A stretch of 64,000 bases of DNA from Flavobacteriales bacterium (GTDB taxonomy: Bacteria > Bacteroidota > Bacteroidia > Flavobacteriales_E > Vicingaceae). The DNA lies in assembly GCA_020635815.1 (NCBI GenBank), contig JACJZB010000003.1, positions 248,001 to 312,000 on the forward strand, written 5' to 3'. Shown in pieces: positions 44,626 to 52,560 of the stretch. How positions within the stretch are numbered: the first letter of the stretch is position 1; each line of letters starts with the position of its first letter. Under the pieces are notes generated by a model that made no database searches, was not told where the DNA came from, and saw only the letters and a list, made by a program, of their open reading frames with translations. Made by a program: the position numbers and the translations under genes.

Positions 44626-44937
44626 TTAATTTGATACGAATTTTTTATAATCATTATGTACTTTGTTATCCAATATTCTTAGGTGAGTGTGTATTTTTTC
44701 AGAAGTGTAAATCAAAAAGATAATAATGGAAATTAATCCACAAATTAATAATCCATTTGATTCTGTAATGAAGTATAAAGAAGTGATAAAAATAATTGAT
44801 ACTGCAATTATCAAAAGGTACATTTTTAGTACTTGTACAGAAAAACAAATTCTACTTTGATTTTTTAGATTTAATACGATGATTTTTACCGGAAATTTTA
44901 TTAATGCTCTTTGTTTTATTTTTAAAAGAACATACAT
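44626..44937 (-). CDS. Hypothetical small membrane protein
   Basis: A 103-residue ORF. Residues 1-37 are basic and possibly not all translated (a later Met at residue 39 is an alternative start); residues 39-58 and 60-80 are two hydrophobic helices (LLIIAVSIIFITSLYFIT, GLLICGLISIIIFLIY), followed by a charged tail (SEKIHTHLRILDNKVHND). No family recognised. It stands alone between lpxD and the bat operon in AT-rich DNA. Confidence 0.45.
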   Translation of the reverse strand: MYVLLKIKQRALIKFPVKIIVLNLKNQSRICFSVQVLKMYLLIIAVSIIFITSLYFITESNGLLICGLISIIIFLIYTSEKIHTHLRILDNKVHNDYKKFVSN

Positions 44938-45035
44938 AGAGGTATAAAATGTATTTGAATTTTATGATTTTTCATAATTAGAATTACAGAAGTTTAATAT
45001 TTCTGAATTGTTGTATGGAAATTTTGATTGATATT

Positions 45036-45803
45036 TCATATCAATTTCAAATCAGCAACTTTCAACCAGCCTTCATTACCATTGGGTAGTTTAATCTTTG
45101 TCCAATCATTTGTCGATTCAACTACTTTTACTTTTGTTCCTTCGTGAAGAGTAAATAATTTTTCGCTTGTTGTATTCGGTTCACTTTTAATGGTAACCGT
45201 TTCTGTAAAAATAATAGCTTCTGCCGAACGCTCATGGTAAGCTGTGTTTTGCGCAGCCATTAACCAACAAAATAAACCTAAAGCCAAAAAGAAAATTCCT
45301 CCATAAAATCCTGCTTTTTTAATAAGCAATTGATGAGAAATTAAATAACTGATCAATAAAATAACTGCAAGAAACAATAGTGCTATAGTGTAATATGCCC
45401 AGTTGTCAGCCGTTTTAGATGTAACAAAAGAATTCCATGTACTGGCAATAAATAAATCTGGTCCAGCCTCAATTTTATCTATTGTTTTTCCGTTTGCTAG
45501 CTTTAAATTAAAAATAGCATCTTCATTGTCAGGTTGCAGTTTCAATGCTTTTTCATAGTTTAATATGGCTGCAGGTATATTATTGACTTTGTAATAAGCA
45601 TTACCCAAATTAAAGTAGATATCAGTTGAATGCATATCTTCATTAATCAACTGCTCATAAATTTCAATAGCTTCGTTGTATTTTGTTTCAGCATAAAGTT
45701 CATTTGCTTTATTAAAATCAATATTTGGGTCTTGAGTAGATGTAGCGAATGAAGAACTAAAAGCCAATAAGAAAAGTAAAAAGAAAGGATAAATAATTAG
45801 CAT
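45036..45803 (-). CDS. batE: BatE: TPR and SH3-like protein
   Basis: Last gene of the bat operon. I start at ATG 45803 (MLIIYPFFLLFLLAFSSSFA, a good signal peptide); the frame extends upstream to 45902 only through a copy of the CATGCTGAG repeat, giving the tell-tale CCHPELIEG peptide. The 255 residues contain about two and a half TPR units (NELYAETKYNEAIEIYEQLI, TDIYFNLGNAYYKVNNIPAA), two membrane helices (about 160-180 and 188-207), and a C-terminal bacterial SH3 domain (VTIKSEPNTTSEKLFTLHEGTKVKVV, GNEGWLKVADLKLI). Batch of Bat proteins is thought to form a periplasmic complex. Confidence 0.88.
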   Translation of the reverse strand: MLIIYPFFLLFLLAFSSSFATSTQDPNIDFNKANELYAETKYNEAIEIYEQLINEDMHSTDIYFNLGNAYYKVNNIPAAILNYEKALKLQPDNEDAIFNLKLANGKTIDKIEAGPDLFIASTWNSFVTSKTADNWAYYTIALLFLAVILLISYLISHQLLIKKAGFYGGIFFLALGLFCWLMAAQNTAYHERSAEAIIFTETVTIKSEPNTTSEKLFTLHEGTKVKVVESTNDWTKIKLPNGNEGWLKVADLKLI

Positions 45804-45825
45804 ACGAGAAATAGAAATGTTTTTT

Positions 45826-45847
45826 CCTTCGATAAGTTCAGGATGAC
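45826..45847. repeat. Repeat copy inside the batE upstream frame
   Basis: CCTTCGATAAGTTCAGGATG followed by AC is a copy, in the opposite sense, of the CATGCTGAG...GTCGAAG element; it falls in the batD-batE intergenic gap. Confidence 0.6.
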
Positions 45848-45902
45848 AACATTTTTTTAAAGCTGTGCTATTATTAGTCATTTTTAATTTTACATTATAC
45901 AT

Positions 45903-47702
45903 TTACCTAGCCTCCTCTTCAATTTTGTTAATACTATTTTCAGCTTTGTTGTAAATTTCTTGTGATGAAACTGATATTGGTGCAAAACGTGCCATTTCAC
46001 AAAGTTCTAATGTATCTAAAAGCTCTTTTGTTGTGGCTTCCGTTATCTGAATAGTAGAAAGCTTTTGAGCAATATTTTCTTTGTTCAATTCAGATAAAGC
46101 AATGTTTAATTTATCGCTAACATACCCAAATAGTGCTTTAGAGATATTTTCATAAAACTCCTTTTGTTGGTTATTTGTTAGGCTCTTTTTAGCAGAAGCT
46201 AAATGTTTGCTCGCTATTTTACCAGCTTTTCTTTTTTTGTTTCCAACTACGTCTTTTTGTGCCTCTCTAATTTTATTTCTAAAAATAAAAGCAACAACAA
46301 ACAGGATTGGAGCAATTAAAAGTAAAATGTAAAATAACAAACTATTGTAAAAGCTAGATGAAGTTGAACTTACTTTTATTTCTTTTAAATGAATGTAACG
46401 AATATCATTTCCTAATATTTCTACCTCTTCTTTGTTTGCTCCTGAGTAAGTGATATTGTTTGCAGAACCATCTCCTTTTTCTACTTCAATAGTAAAAGGC
46501 TCTGAGGTAAGTGTTTTATACCTTTTAGTTGTTGGATCGAAATAACTAAACTCAATAGGAGCAATATTAAATGTTCCAGCATGCCTTGGTATTACCAAAT
46601 AATCAAACTCTTTAGAACCAGAAACACCATTACTAGTAGTGCTAATAGCGTCATTAATTTTAGGGTCGTAGGTTTCAAAATCATCAGGGAATTCGAGTCC
46701 TAAATTATCTATTAAAGGAATATTTCCTTTTCCAGAAATTTTTATTTTGATGTTAATGGCTTCGTTTGCTTTTACTTTGTTAGCTGTAATTTCTGAAGTC
46801 ATGTTTAGCTGCCCAACAGCACCATTAAAACTACCAGGTTTGTCTGCCGTAGGGTGTGGCAATACTTTTATTTTAATAGCTTTACTTTTCAAAGGAATTT
46901 CTACATTTTCCACTCGTCCAAAAAACTGGTCAAAAGGAGAGTTTCCACCGCCGCTAACTCTACGTTGAACAATAAATTTCATTTCTAGAGGATCTATTTC
47001 TAAATCACCAGCACGCTGAGGAAATAATACTATTTTCCTAATTGTAGCTACGTTCCAACGGTAACCTCCAATTATTTCTTGTGACCATTGAGTCTGACCC
47101 ATATCAATTTCTTGGCTCCAAAAACCGTTCAAGTCAGCATTTTTAACTAATTCATTTCCAGCAATATTTACTTTGGTGTAAAGTTTATATGAAGCTATAA
47201 GTTGTTCTCCTTGATAAGCAGTAGTTTTACTTACACTAGATTTAATAAACAAATCTTTAGCTACCTCTTCTTGGCTAACTTTTGAATTGGTTTGATTACT
47301 GCCTGATTGTTGAACGTTAGCTCCTTTGCTCACTGTTATATTTAAAGAATTGGTCTTATAGGCTGTGCCTTCATGAGCAGCTATAGCTGGTCCAATTGTA
47401 AACTCACCTTCTTTTACCGCCATTAAAATATAACTGTAGGTATAAGAAGCATTAGTTTTACCATTAACCCACGACATATTAGTAGATTGATTAGGACCAG
47501 ATAAAACTCTAAAATTAGAAAGGTTAGGGGCTTTAAAATTTGATATTTTACCATTTGCTGCAAATTCAATTTGAAAACGGTCACCTGTAGCAACCTCAGT
47601 TCTACTTGTAGCAGCAGTAAACTCAAAATCTTGAGCAAAAAGTGTTGAAGTAACGATAATTGCTACTATAGTTAGTCCTATATGTTTTAATAATGTCTTC
47701 AT
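45903..47702 (-). CDS. batD: BatD protein
   Basis: A 599-residue membrane protein with signal peptide (1-22, ending TLFAQ). The ectodomain (about 25-430) has several Ig-like/BatD units (FEFTAATSRTEVATGDRFQIEF, DLFIKSSVSKTTAYQGEQLI, GQLNMTSEITANKVKANEAI), a membrane helix (SLLFYILLLIAPILFVVAFIF, about 448-470), and a basic/helical cytoplasmic tail (about 470-599). It is a structural member of the Bat complex; the family (oxygen tolerance) is implicated in aerotolerance in Bacteroides fragilis. It lies 47 bases downstream of batC. Confidence 0.9.
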   Translation of the reverse strand: MKTLLKHIGLTIVAIIVTSTLFAQDFEFTAATSRTEVATGDRFQIEFAANGKISNFKAPNLSNFRVLSGPNQSTNMSWVNGKTNASYTYSYILMAVKEGEFTIGPAIAAHEGTAYKTNSLNITVSKGANVQQSGSNQTNSKVSQEEVAKDLFIKSSVSKTTAYQGEQLIASYKLYTKVNIAGNELVKNADLNGFWSQEIDMGQTQWSQEIIGGYRWNVATIRKIVLFPQRAGDLEIDPLEMKFIVQRRVSGGGNSPFDQFFGRVENVEIPLKSKAIKIKVLPHPTADKPGSFNGAVGQLNMTSEITANKVKANEAINIKIKISGKGNIPLIDNLGLEFPDDFETYDPKINDAISTTSNGVSGSKEFDYLVIPRHAGTFNIAPIEFSYFDPTTKRYKTLTSEPFTIEVEKGDGSANNITYSGANKEEVEILGNDIRYIHLKEIKVSSTSSSFYNSLLFYILLLIAPILFVVAFIFRNKIREAQKDVVGNKKRKAGKIASKHLASAKKSLTNNQQKEFYENISKALFGYVSDKLNIALSELNKENIAQKLSTIQITEATTKELLDTLELCEMARFAPISVSSQEIYNKAENSINKIEEEAR

Positions 47703-47749
47703 TTAATTGTACAAAATAATCAATTATTTAGTTGTCAATAATCATTTTG

Positions 47750-48511
47750 TTACCAGTCTTTTTCAATGTTTGTTTTTTCACCTTTTTCGCCTTTCTTTTT
47801 CAGTTTTGCTTGTACTTTTTTCTCTTGGTTGTTCAAGGCATCTAACATTCGTTGAGCATCTTGCTTAGAAATTTGATTTGGTTTTTGTTGTTCTTGTTTT
47901 TCCTGATTTTCTTTATTCTTTTCTCCGTCTTTTTTATCTTGGTTTTCTTTGTCCTTATTCTCTTTATTCTGCTCGTCTTTATTGTCTTTTTTATCTTGAT
48001 TATCTTTTTTGTCGTCCTTCTTATCTTTATCGTCTTTTTTATCGTCGTCTTTCTTTTCGTCGTCCTTTTTTTGTTGTTCTTGCTGTTGCTGTAATTTCTT
48101 TTTAGCATAAGCTAAGTTGTAACGAGTTTCGTCATCTTTAGGATTTAATTTTAAAGCTTCTTTGTAAGCTTTAATACTTTCATCATATTTTTCAGCTTGT
48201 AATAATGAATTACCAATGTTATGGTAAGCATTTGCTTTTACTTCATCATCGCTAGTATGTTCTGCAACTTTCTGGAATTGTTGAGCAGCTTCAGCAAATT
48301 TCTTTTGTTTGTATAAAGCATCTCCTAAGTTAAATTCTGCTTTTACCGATTGACTATTTTTTTGCAATGCAGTATTGTAGCTATTTTCTGCTTCATCATA
48401 TTTTCCTTTCTCGTATAGTTTGTTTCCTTCACGTATATGTTTTCTTTCTTCTTGGCCAAATGCCGAGAAGGAAATAATTAATGCGAATAGGTATAAAATG
48501 TACTTTATCAT
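47750..48511 (-). CDS. batC: BatC: TPR protein with a highly charged tail
   Basis: A 253-residue protein with a signal peptide (1-19, ending SAFGQ), three TPR units (about 20-135; GNKLYEKGKYDEAENSYNTA, NAYHNIGNSLLQAEKYDESI, RYNLAYAKKKLQQQQ), then a Lys/Asp/Glu/Gln/Asn low-complexity run from about 136 to 205 with repeated DKKDD/NKD/ENK units, ending QDAQRMLDALNNQEKKVQAKL. This is the usual BatC layout. The low-complexity DNA gives long false frames on the other strand and other frame. Confidence 0.88.
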   Translation of the reverse strand: MIKYILYLFALIISFSAFGQEERKHIREGNKLYEKGKYDEAENSYNTALQKNSQSVKAEFNLGDALYKQKKFAEAAQQFQKVAEHTSDDEVKANAYHNIGNSLLQAEKYDESIKAYKEALKLNPKDDETRYNLAYAKKKLQQQQEQQKKDDEKKDDDKKDDKDKKDDKKDNQDKKDNKDEQNKENKDKENQDKKDGEKNKENQEKQEQQKPNQISKQDAQRMLDALNNQEKKVQAKLKKKGEKGEKTNIEKDW

Positions 48512-48526
48512 TTCTATCTTTTTATT

Positions 48527-48600
48527 CCTCCCTTGAGGGAGGTTAGGTGGGTGAAAATTAAATTAGTAGTCACCCCTCTATGTCTCCCCTCTAGGGGAGA
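48527..48600. repeat. G/C-run hairpin repeat upstream of batC
   Basis: CCTCCCTTGAGGGAGG (48527-48542) is a perfect hairpin followed by TTAGGTGGGTG; TCTCCCC/GGGGAGA (48583-48600) is another, preceded by CACCCCTC. It sits between batB and batC, so the operon is interrupted by a repeat. Confidence 0.7.
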
Positions 48601-48603
48601 TTA

Positions 48604-49641
48604 TTATTTCACTTTAAACAAATTAATTTTATCCAACTTACTGCTTTTACGGTTTGAGATGAAAAATTCGATCACAAAAAGTAATAAAGCCAGCATTAAA
48701 AATGGTTGAAAACGGTCTTCGTAATCACTATATGATTTACTATCAAATTCTGTTTTTTCCATTTGATTTATTTCGTTCATTATAATTCCTAATCCAGCGT
48801 TAGCATTTGTTGCTCTTACATAAGTTCCTTCTCCTGCAGAAGCAATTTCTTTCAACATGCTTTCGTTTAATTTAGAAACCACCGTGTTGTTTGCATTATC
48901 AGTTCTAAACCCAATTTGTTTTCCGTTTCTGTAAATTGGTATTGGTGCTCCACCTTCAGAACCCATACCAATAGTATGAACTAGAACTCCCATTTCAGCA
49001 GCAGCAGTAGCTGATTTTACAGCATCATCTTCATGATTTTCGCCATCAGTAATTACAATAATAGATTTGCTTGTACTGTTTTCAAAATCAAACGATTCCA
49101 TTGCTAAATCAATTGCTGAACCAATGGCTGTACCTTGTTTAGGAATAATGTCTGTACCAATGGTTTCTAAAAATAACTTAGCAGCAGAATAATCTGTTGT
49201 TATTGGTAACTGAACATAAGCTTCTCCAGCAAAAACAATAATACCTAAACGGTCATTATGTAATTTTTCAATTAACTGATAAATTGCTCTTTTGGCTCTT
49301 TCTAATCGGTTAGGAGAGAGGTCTTCTGTAAGCATACTGTTACTTACATCTAAAGCAATCATTAAATCAACACCTTCACGTTTTACTTCTTCAAGCTTAG
49401 TTCCATATTGTAAATTTGCAATGCCTATTAATAAAGAAGTCATTGCTAAAGTGTAGATTACAAACTTTACAATAGGTTGTTTTTTTGCCACATTAGGCAT
49501 TAATCGTTCAATAACATTTACGTTACCAAACTTCTTCAATTTTCTTTTTTTCCAGTTTTGGATAAAAATAAAAACGATCACGATTAGTGGTATTATTACC
49601 GCTAAAGCCCACAATGCAATATGATGTTCAAATCTAAACAA
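48604..49641 (-). CDS. batB: BatB: von Willebrand factor A membrane protein
   Basis: A 345-residue protein with two N-terminal membrane helices (about 8-27 and 58-76), a VWA domain (about 90-280) carrying the MIDAS motif DVSNSM (Asp98, Ser100, Ser102) with later Thr and Asp (QGTAIGSAIDLA; ITDGENHEDDA), and a C-terminal helix (about 318-335). The sequence order helix-helix-VWA-helix is the Bat/aerotolerance pattern. Its start overlaps batA by eight bases, indicating coupled synthesis in equal amounts. Confidence 0.92.
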   Translation of the reverse strand: MFRFEHHIALWALAVIIPLIVIVFIFIQNWKKRKLKKFGNVNVIERLMPNVAKKQPIVKFVIYTLAMTSLLIGIANLQYGTKLEEVKREGVDLMIALDVSNSMLTEDLSPNRLERAKRAIYQLIEKLHNDRLGIIVFAGEAYVQLPITTDYSAAKLFLETIGTDIIPKQGTAIGSAIDLAMESFDFENSTSKSIIVITDGENHEDDAVKSATAAAEMGVLVHTIGMGSEGGAPIPIYRNGKQIGFRTDNANNTVVSKLNESMLKEIASAGEGTYVRATNANAGLGIIMNEINQMEKTEFDSKSYSDYEDRFQPFLMLALLLFVIEFFISNRKSSKLDKINLFKVK

Positions 49642-50632
49642 CGCTTTTAAAGATTATATTTTTCAATAAAAATTCTAATAATAATAACAATGCAGCTAAG
49701 GATGCAAAAGGCCAAAAATGTTCCGATTTTTTTTTGTAATCAGTTACATTAATTTTTGACTTTTCTAACTTGTCAATTTCTTTATAAATGTTTTCTAATT
49801 TGTTTTTGTCAGTAGCTCTAAAGTATTTTCCATCAGCTATAGAAGCAATGTCTTCTAATGTTTTTTCATCAATTCTTACTGGTACATTTTGATATTGAAT
49901 TCTTCCAAATTGGTCTTGAAAAGGCATTCTGGCTTCACCCATGGAGCCAACGCCAACAGTATAAACTCTTACCCCAAATTCACGAGCAATTTCGGCAGCA
50001 GTAACTGGTGGTATAGAACCCGAATTGTTTGAACCATCTGTTAATAGAATCACAACTTTACTTTTAGCTTCACTATCTTTTAAACGATTAACAGCTGTTG
50101 CTAACCCCATACCAATAGCAGTTCCATCTTCTATCATGCCGTTTTGAATTCCTCCAAATAAATTCAATAAAACATCATGATCGCTTGTTAATGGACATTG
50201 GGTAAAACTTTCTCCCCCATAAATAACTAAACCAATTCTATCGTTTGGTCGCTCAGAAATAAAGTCCATAGCTACATCTTTAGAAGCTTCTAATCTGTTA
50301 GGATTAAAATCTTCGGCAAGCATACTTCCAGAAATATCTAAAGCAATAATAATGTCAATTCCTTCGGTAGTTACATTTTGCCAACTTAATGATGTCTGTG
50401 GTCGAGCAATCGCAGTTATTAAAGCAGCTAAACCTAAACATCTTAAAGCAATTGTACTATGTCGTAAAAGATTGGTTTTAACATCACTAAAGCTAGTTAT
50501 ACTTGTAATTTTAATGGTGCCTTGTAACTTGCGGTTACGAAGTATATACCAAGCTAATAAAATTGGAATAAGCAATAACGCCCAGAAAAATTCAGGGTTT
50601 GCAAATGATATGTCATTCCAATTAATTTGCAT
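49634..50632 (-). CDS. batA: BatA: von Willebrand factor A membrane protein
   Basis: A 332-residue paralogue of BatB: two N-terminal helices (about 14-31 and 60-77), a VWA domain with MIDAS DISGSM (Asp99, Ser101, Ser103), DGTAIGMGLATAV and LLTDGSNNSG, and a C-terminal helix (FWPFASLAALLLLLEFLL). It overlaps the DUF4381-like gene by 11 bases at its start and batB by eight at its stop. BatA and BatB are expected to form the VWA part of a membrane complex powered or assembled by MoxR. Confidence 0.92.
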   Translation of the reverse strand: MQINWNDISFANPEFFWALLLIPILLAWYILRNRKLQGTIKITSITSFSDVKTNLLRHSTIALRCLGLAALITAIARPQTSLSWQNVTTEGIDIIIALDISGSMLAEDFNPNRLEASKDVAMDFISERPNDRIGLVIYGGESFTQCPLTSDHDVLLNLFGGIQNGMIEDGTAIGMGLATAVNRLKDSEAKSKVVILLTDGSNNSGSIPPVTAAEIAREFGVRVYTVGVGSMGEARMPFQDQFGRIQYQNVPVRIDEKTLEDIASIADGKYFRATDKNKLENIYKEIDKLEKSKINVTDYKKKSEHFWPFASLAALLLLLEFLLKNIIFKSVV

Positions 50633-51572
50633 CGTTACTTTCAGTAATTACTAATTTAGTTGTATTTACAAATTCAATTGCAGCAGTAATACTCATTTCG
50701 TTTTCATTAGGTAAAGGTTGTTCTTTAGCAAATTTTACCAAGTCTGCTAGGGTTAATGTTTGAGTTAATTTATTCATTAACTCAGGGGAAATATTTTGTA
50801 ATCGAAGTCCATGCAATATTTCAGCAGTTGTTTCTTCTAAAGCATTTACTTGATACCTGTTTTCAATGTATTCTCTTAATATCTCAGAAATATGAGAATG
50901 ATATAATTTTACTTTTCCACTTTGCCATAGTTTTTCGTCTCTTATTTTTTCTAGTTTTTCTAAGGCAATTATATGTACGGGAATTTCCGGAACAACTTCT
51001 TCTACAACCTCGTTAGGTTTTCTGTTTTTTAAGAATTTAATAAGGTAAATAACACCAATTATTAATACCAATATAGCAACCATCCACCACCAGTTATCTT
51101 TTAGCCAATCAGTAAACGAAAAGGGCTCGTCAATTACCCCTTTAATATCGAAAATAGCTTGAGCAGTATCAACAGGCATCGTTTGTACTTCAATTAAAAT
51201 TGGTTCAGTTTCTATGGTATCGTTATTAATTACAAAACGGAAAGGAGGAATTGCGTAATAACCCGAATCGAATGATGTAATGGTAATGGTTTGTTGTTGA
51301 GCAAAAGCATAGGGATCTTCTTTATCAGGGATTAAAGTGTCAATTACAGATTTGTTAACGACTTCAACAAATTCATTGATTGTATCATAAAGAGTAGGGA
51401 AGATGATGTTTATTTCACCCTCATCAACTCTATAGTTACTTTGCAAAGTAATATTAATTTGCTCTCCAATTAATATTGAATTGGTGTCAGCTTTAGCTTC
51501 TACACTATAACTTTGTGCGTTTATAGCTCCTACACTAAAAATTAGAATTAATATGGAAATTAGTTTTCGCAT
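50622..51572 (-). CDS. Bat-operon DUF4381-like membrane protein
   Basis: A 316-residue protein with signal peptide (1-19, ending INAQ), a BatD-like beta ectodomain (about 20-150; DTNSILIGEQINITLQSNY, IPPFRFVINNDTIETEP), a membrane helix (WWWMVAILVLIIGVIYLIKFL, about 167-187), and a DUF4381-type helical cytoplasmic tail (ALEKLEKIRDEKLWQSGKVKLYHSH). In most bat operons such a gene lies between the DUF58 gene and batA, as here. It overlaps batA by 11 bases. The function is unknown, but the position suggests an assembly partner. Confidence 0.8.
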   Translation of the reverse strand: MRKLISILILIFSVGAINAQSYSVEAKADTNSILIGEQINITLQSNYRVDEGEINIIFPTLYDTINEFVEVVNKSVIDTLIPDKEDPYAFAQQQTITITSFDSGYYAIPPFRFVINNDTIETEPILIEVQTMPVDTAQAIFDIKGVIDEPFSFTDWLKDNWWWMVAILVLIIGVIYLIKFLKNRKPNEVVEEVVPEIPVHIIALEKLEKIRDEKLWQSGKVKLYHSHISEILREYIENRYQVNALEETTAEILHGLRLQNISPELMNKLTQTLTLADLVKFAKEQPLPNENEMSITAAIEFVNTTKLVITESNDAN

Positions 51573-51582
51573 TTAACTGTTT

Positions 51583-52455
51583 CTATCGTCTTTTAAAAAG
51601 GTTCATTAAAGGTTTTACATAATCTTGGTCGGTTGCAATCTCAGCAACATCAACACCTGATTTTTTAAAAGTGTTTTTAAGTTCAGCTTTTCTCCTTAGA
51701 GCATCAGCTTTGTATTTTATCCGTACATTTTTATTTGAAGTATTTACCCATTTTATTTCGTTGGTTTCAGCATCTAAAAGTGGAACTAAACCTAAGTTTG
51801 GTAAATCTTCTTCTGCATTATCATATAAATGTAAAGCAACTACATCGTGCTTTTTGTTGGTTATTTTTAGTGCTTCTTCAAAATCGTCATCTACAAAATC
51901 TGATAAGATAAAAGCAGTACATCTTTTCTTAATTACATTAGCAAAATACTTTAAAGCCATACTAATATCTGTTCCTTTACTTTCTGGTTTAAAGTCAATT
52001 AAATCTCTAATAATCATTAAAATATGGCTTCTTCCTTTTTTAGGAGGAATAAACTTTTCTATTTTATCAGAGAAAAATATCACACCAACTTTATCATTAT
52101 TTTGTATGGCAGAGAATGCTAAAACAGCACAAATTTCAGTGGCTAATTCTTGTTTCGACTTTTGTTGAGTTCCAAACTCTTTCGATCCACTCACATCAAC
52201 CAAAAGCATTACAGTCATCTCACGTTCTTCTTCAAAAACTTTTACATAAGCTTGATTAAAACGAGCAGTAACATTCCAATCAATAGTTCTTATTTCATCA
52301 CCATGTTGATATTCTCTAACTTCGCTAAAAGTCATACCACGCCCTTTAAAAGCAGAATGATATTCACCAGAGAACATTTGATTACTCAGTCCTCGGGTTT
52401 TAATCTCTATCTTTCTTACTTTTTTAAGTAATTCGGATGTGGTGTAATTAGACAT
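51583..52455 (-). CDS. DUF58 domain protein
   Basis: A 290-residue soluble protein. The block LSNQMFSGEYHSAFKGRGMTFSEVREYQHGDEIRTIDWNVTARF (read as separate pieces) and the VWA-like core with VDVSGSKEFG and IFFSDKIEKFIPPKKG are typical of DUF58 proteins, which accompany MoxR ATPases. The MIDAS-like motif reads DVSGSK, and the region REYQHGDEIRTIDWN is the family hallmark. It is 106 bases downstream of moxR, with a repeat tract between them. Confidence 0.9.
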   Translation of the reverse strand: MSNYTTSELLKKVRKIEIKTRGLSNQMFSGEYHSAFKGRGMTFSEVREYQHGDEIRTIDWNVTARFNQAYVKVFEEEREMTVMLLVDVSGSKEFGTQQKSKQELATEICAVLAFSAIQNNDKVGVIFFSDKIEKFIPPKKGRSHILMIIRDLIDFKPESKGTDISMALKYFANVIKKRCTAFILSDFVDDDFEEALKITNKKHDVVALHLYDNAEEDLPNLGLVPLLDAETNEIKWVNTSNKNVRIKYKADALRRKAELKNTFKKSGVDVAEIATDQDYVKPLMNLFKRR

Positions 52456-52459
52456 ATAT

Positions 52460-52558
52460 AGTTTATGGTTTCGAGTTTATGGTTTCGAGTTTCGAGTTTA
52501 TGGTTCATTGTAATTATGACCTTAACCTTTAACTTTAAACCCTAAACCTTGAACTTTT
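52460..52558. repeat. Degenerate hairpin tract between moxR and the DUF58 gene
   Basis: A G/T-rich arm with tandem TTTATGGTTTCGAG units is followed by a complementary A/C-rich arm (CCTTAACCTTTAACTTTAAA style). It can fold back on itself. Confidence 0.6.
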
Positions 52559-52560
52559 AG

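Noticed and set aside
45803..45902. Upstream extension of batE to 45902
   Set aside because: The added peptide includes CCHPELIEG, the translation of a dispersed repeat; the Met at 45803 begins a normal signal peptide.
47852..48108. Long open frames on both strands opposite and within the batC tail
   Set aside because: They arise from the low-complexity Lys/Asp/Glu coding tract; the products are runs of Phe/Leu/Val or Lys/Thr/Ile with no start context.
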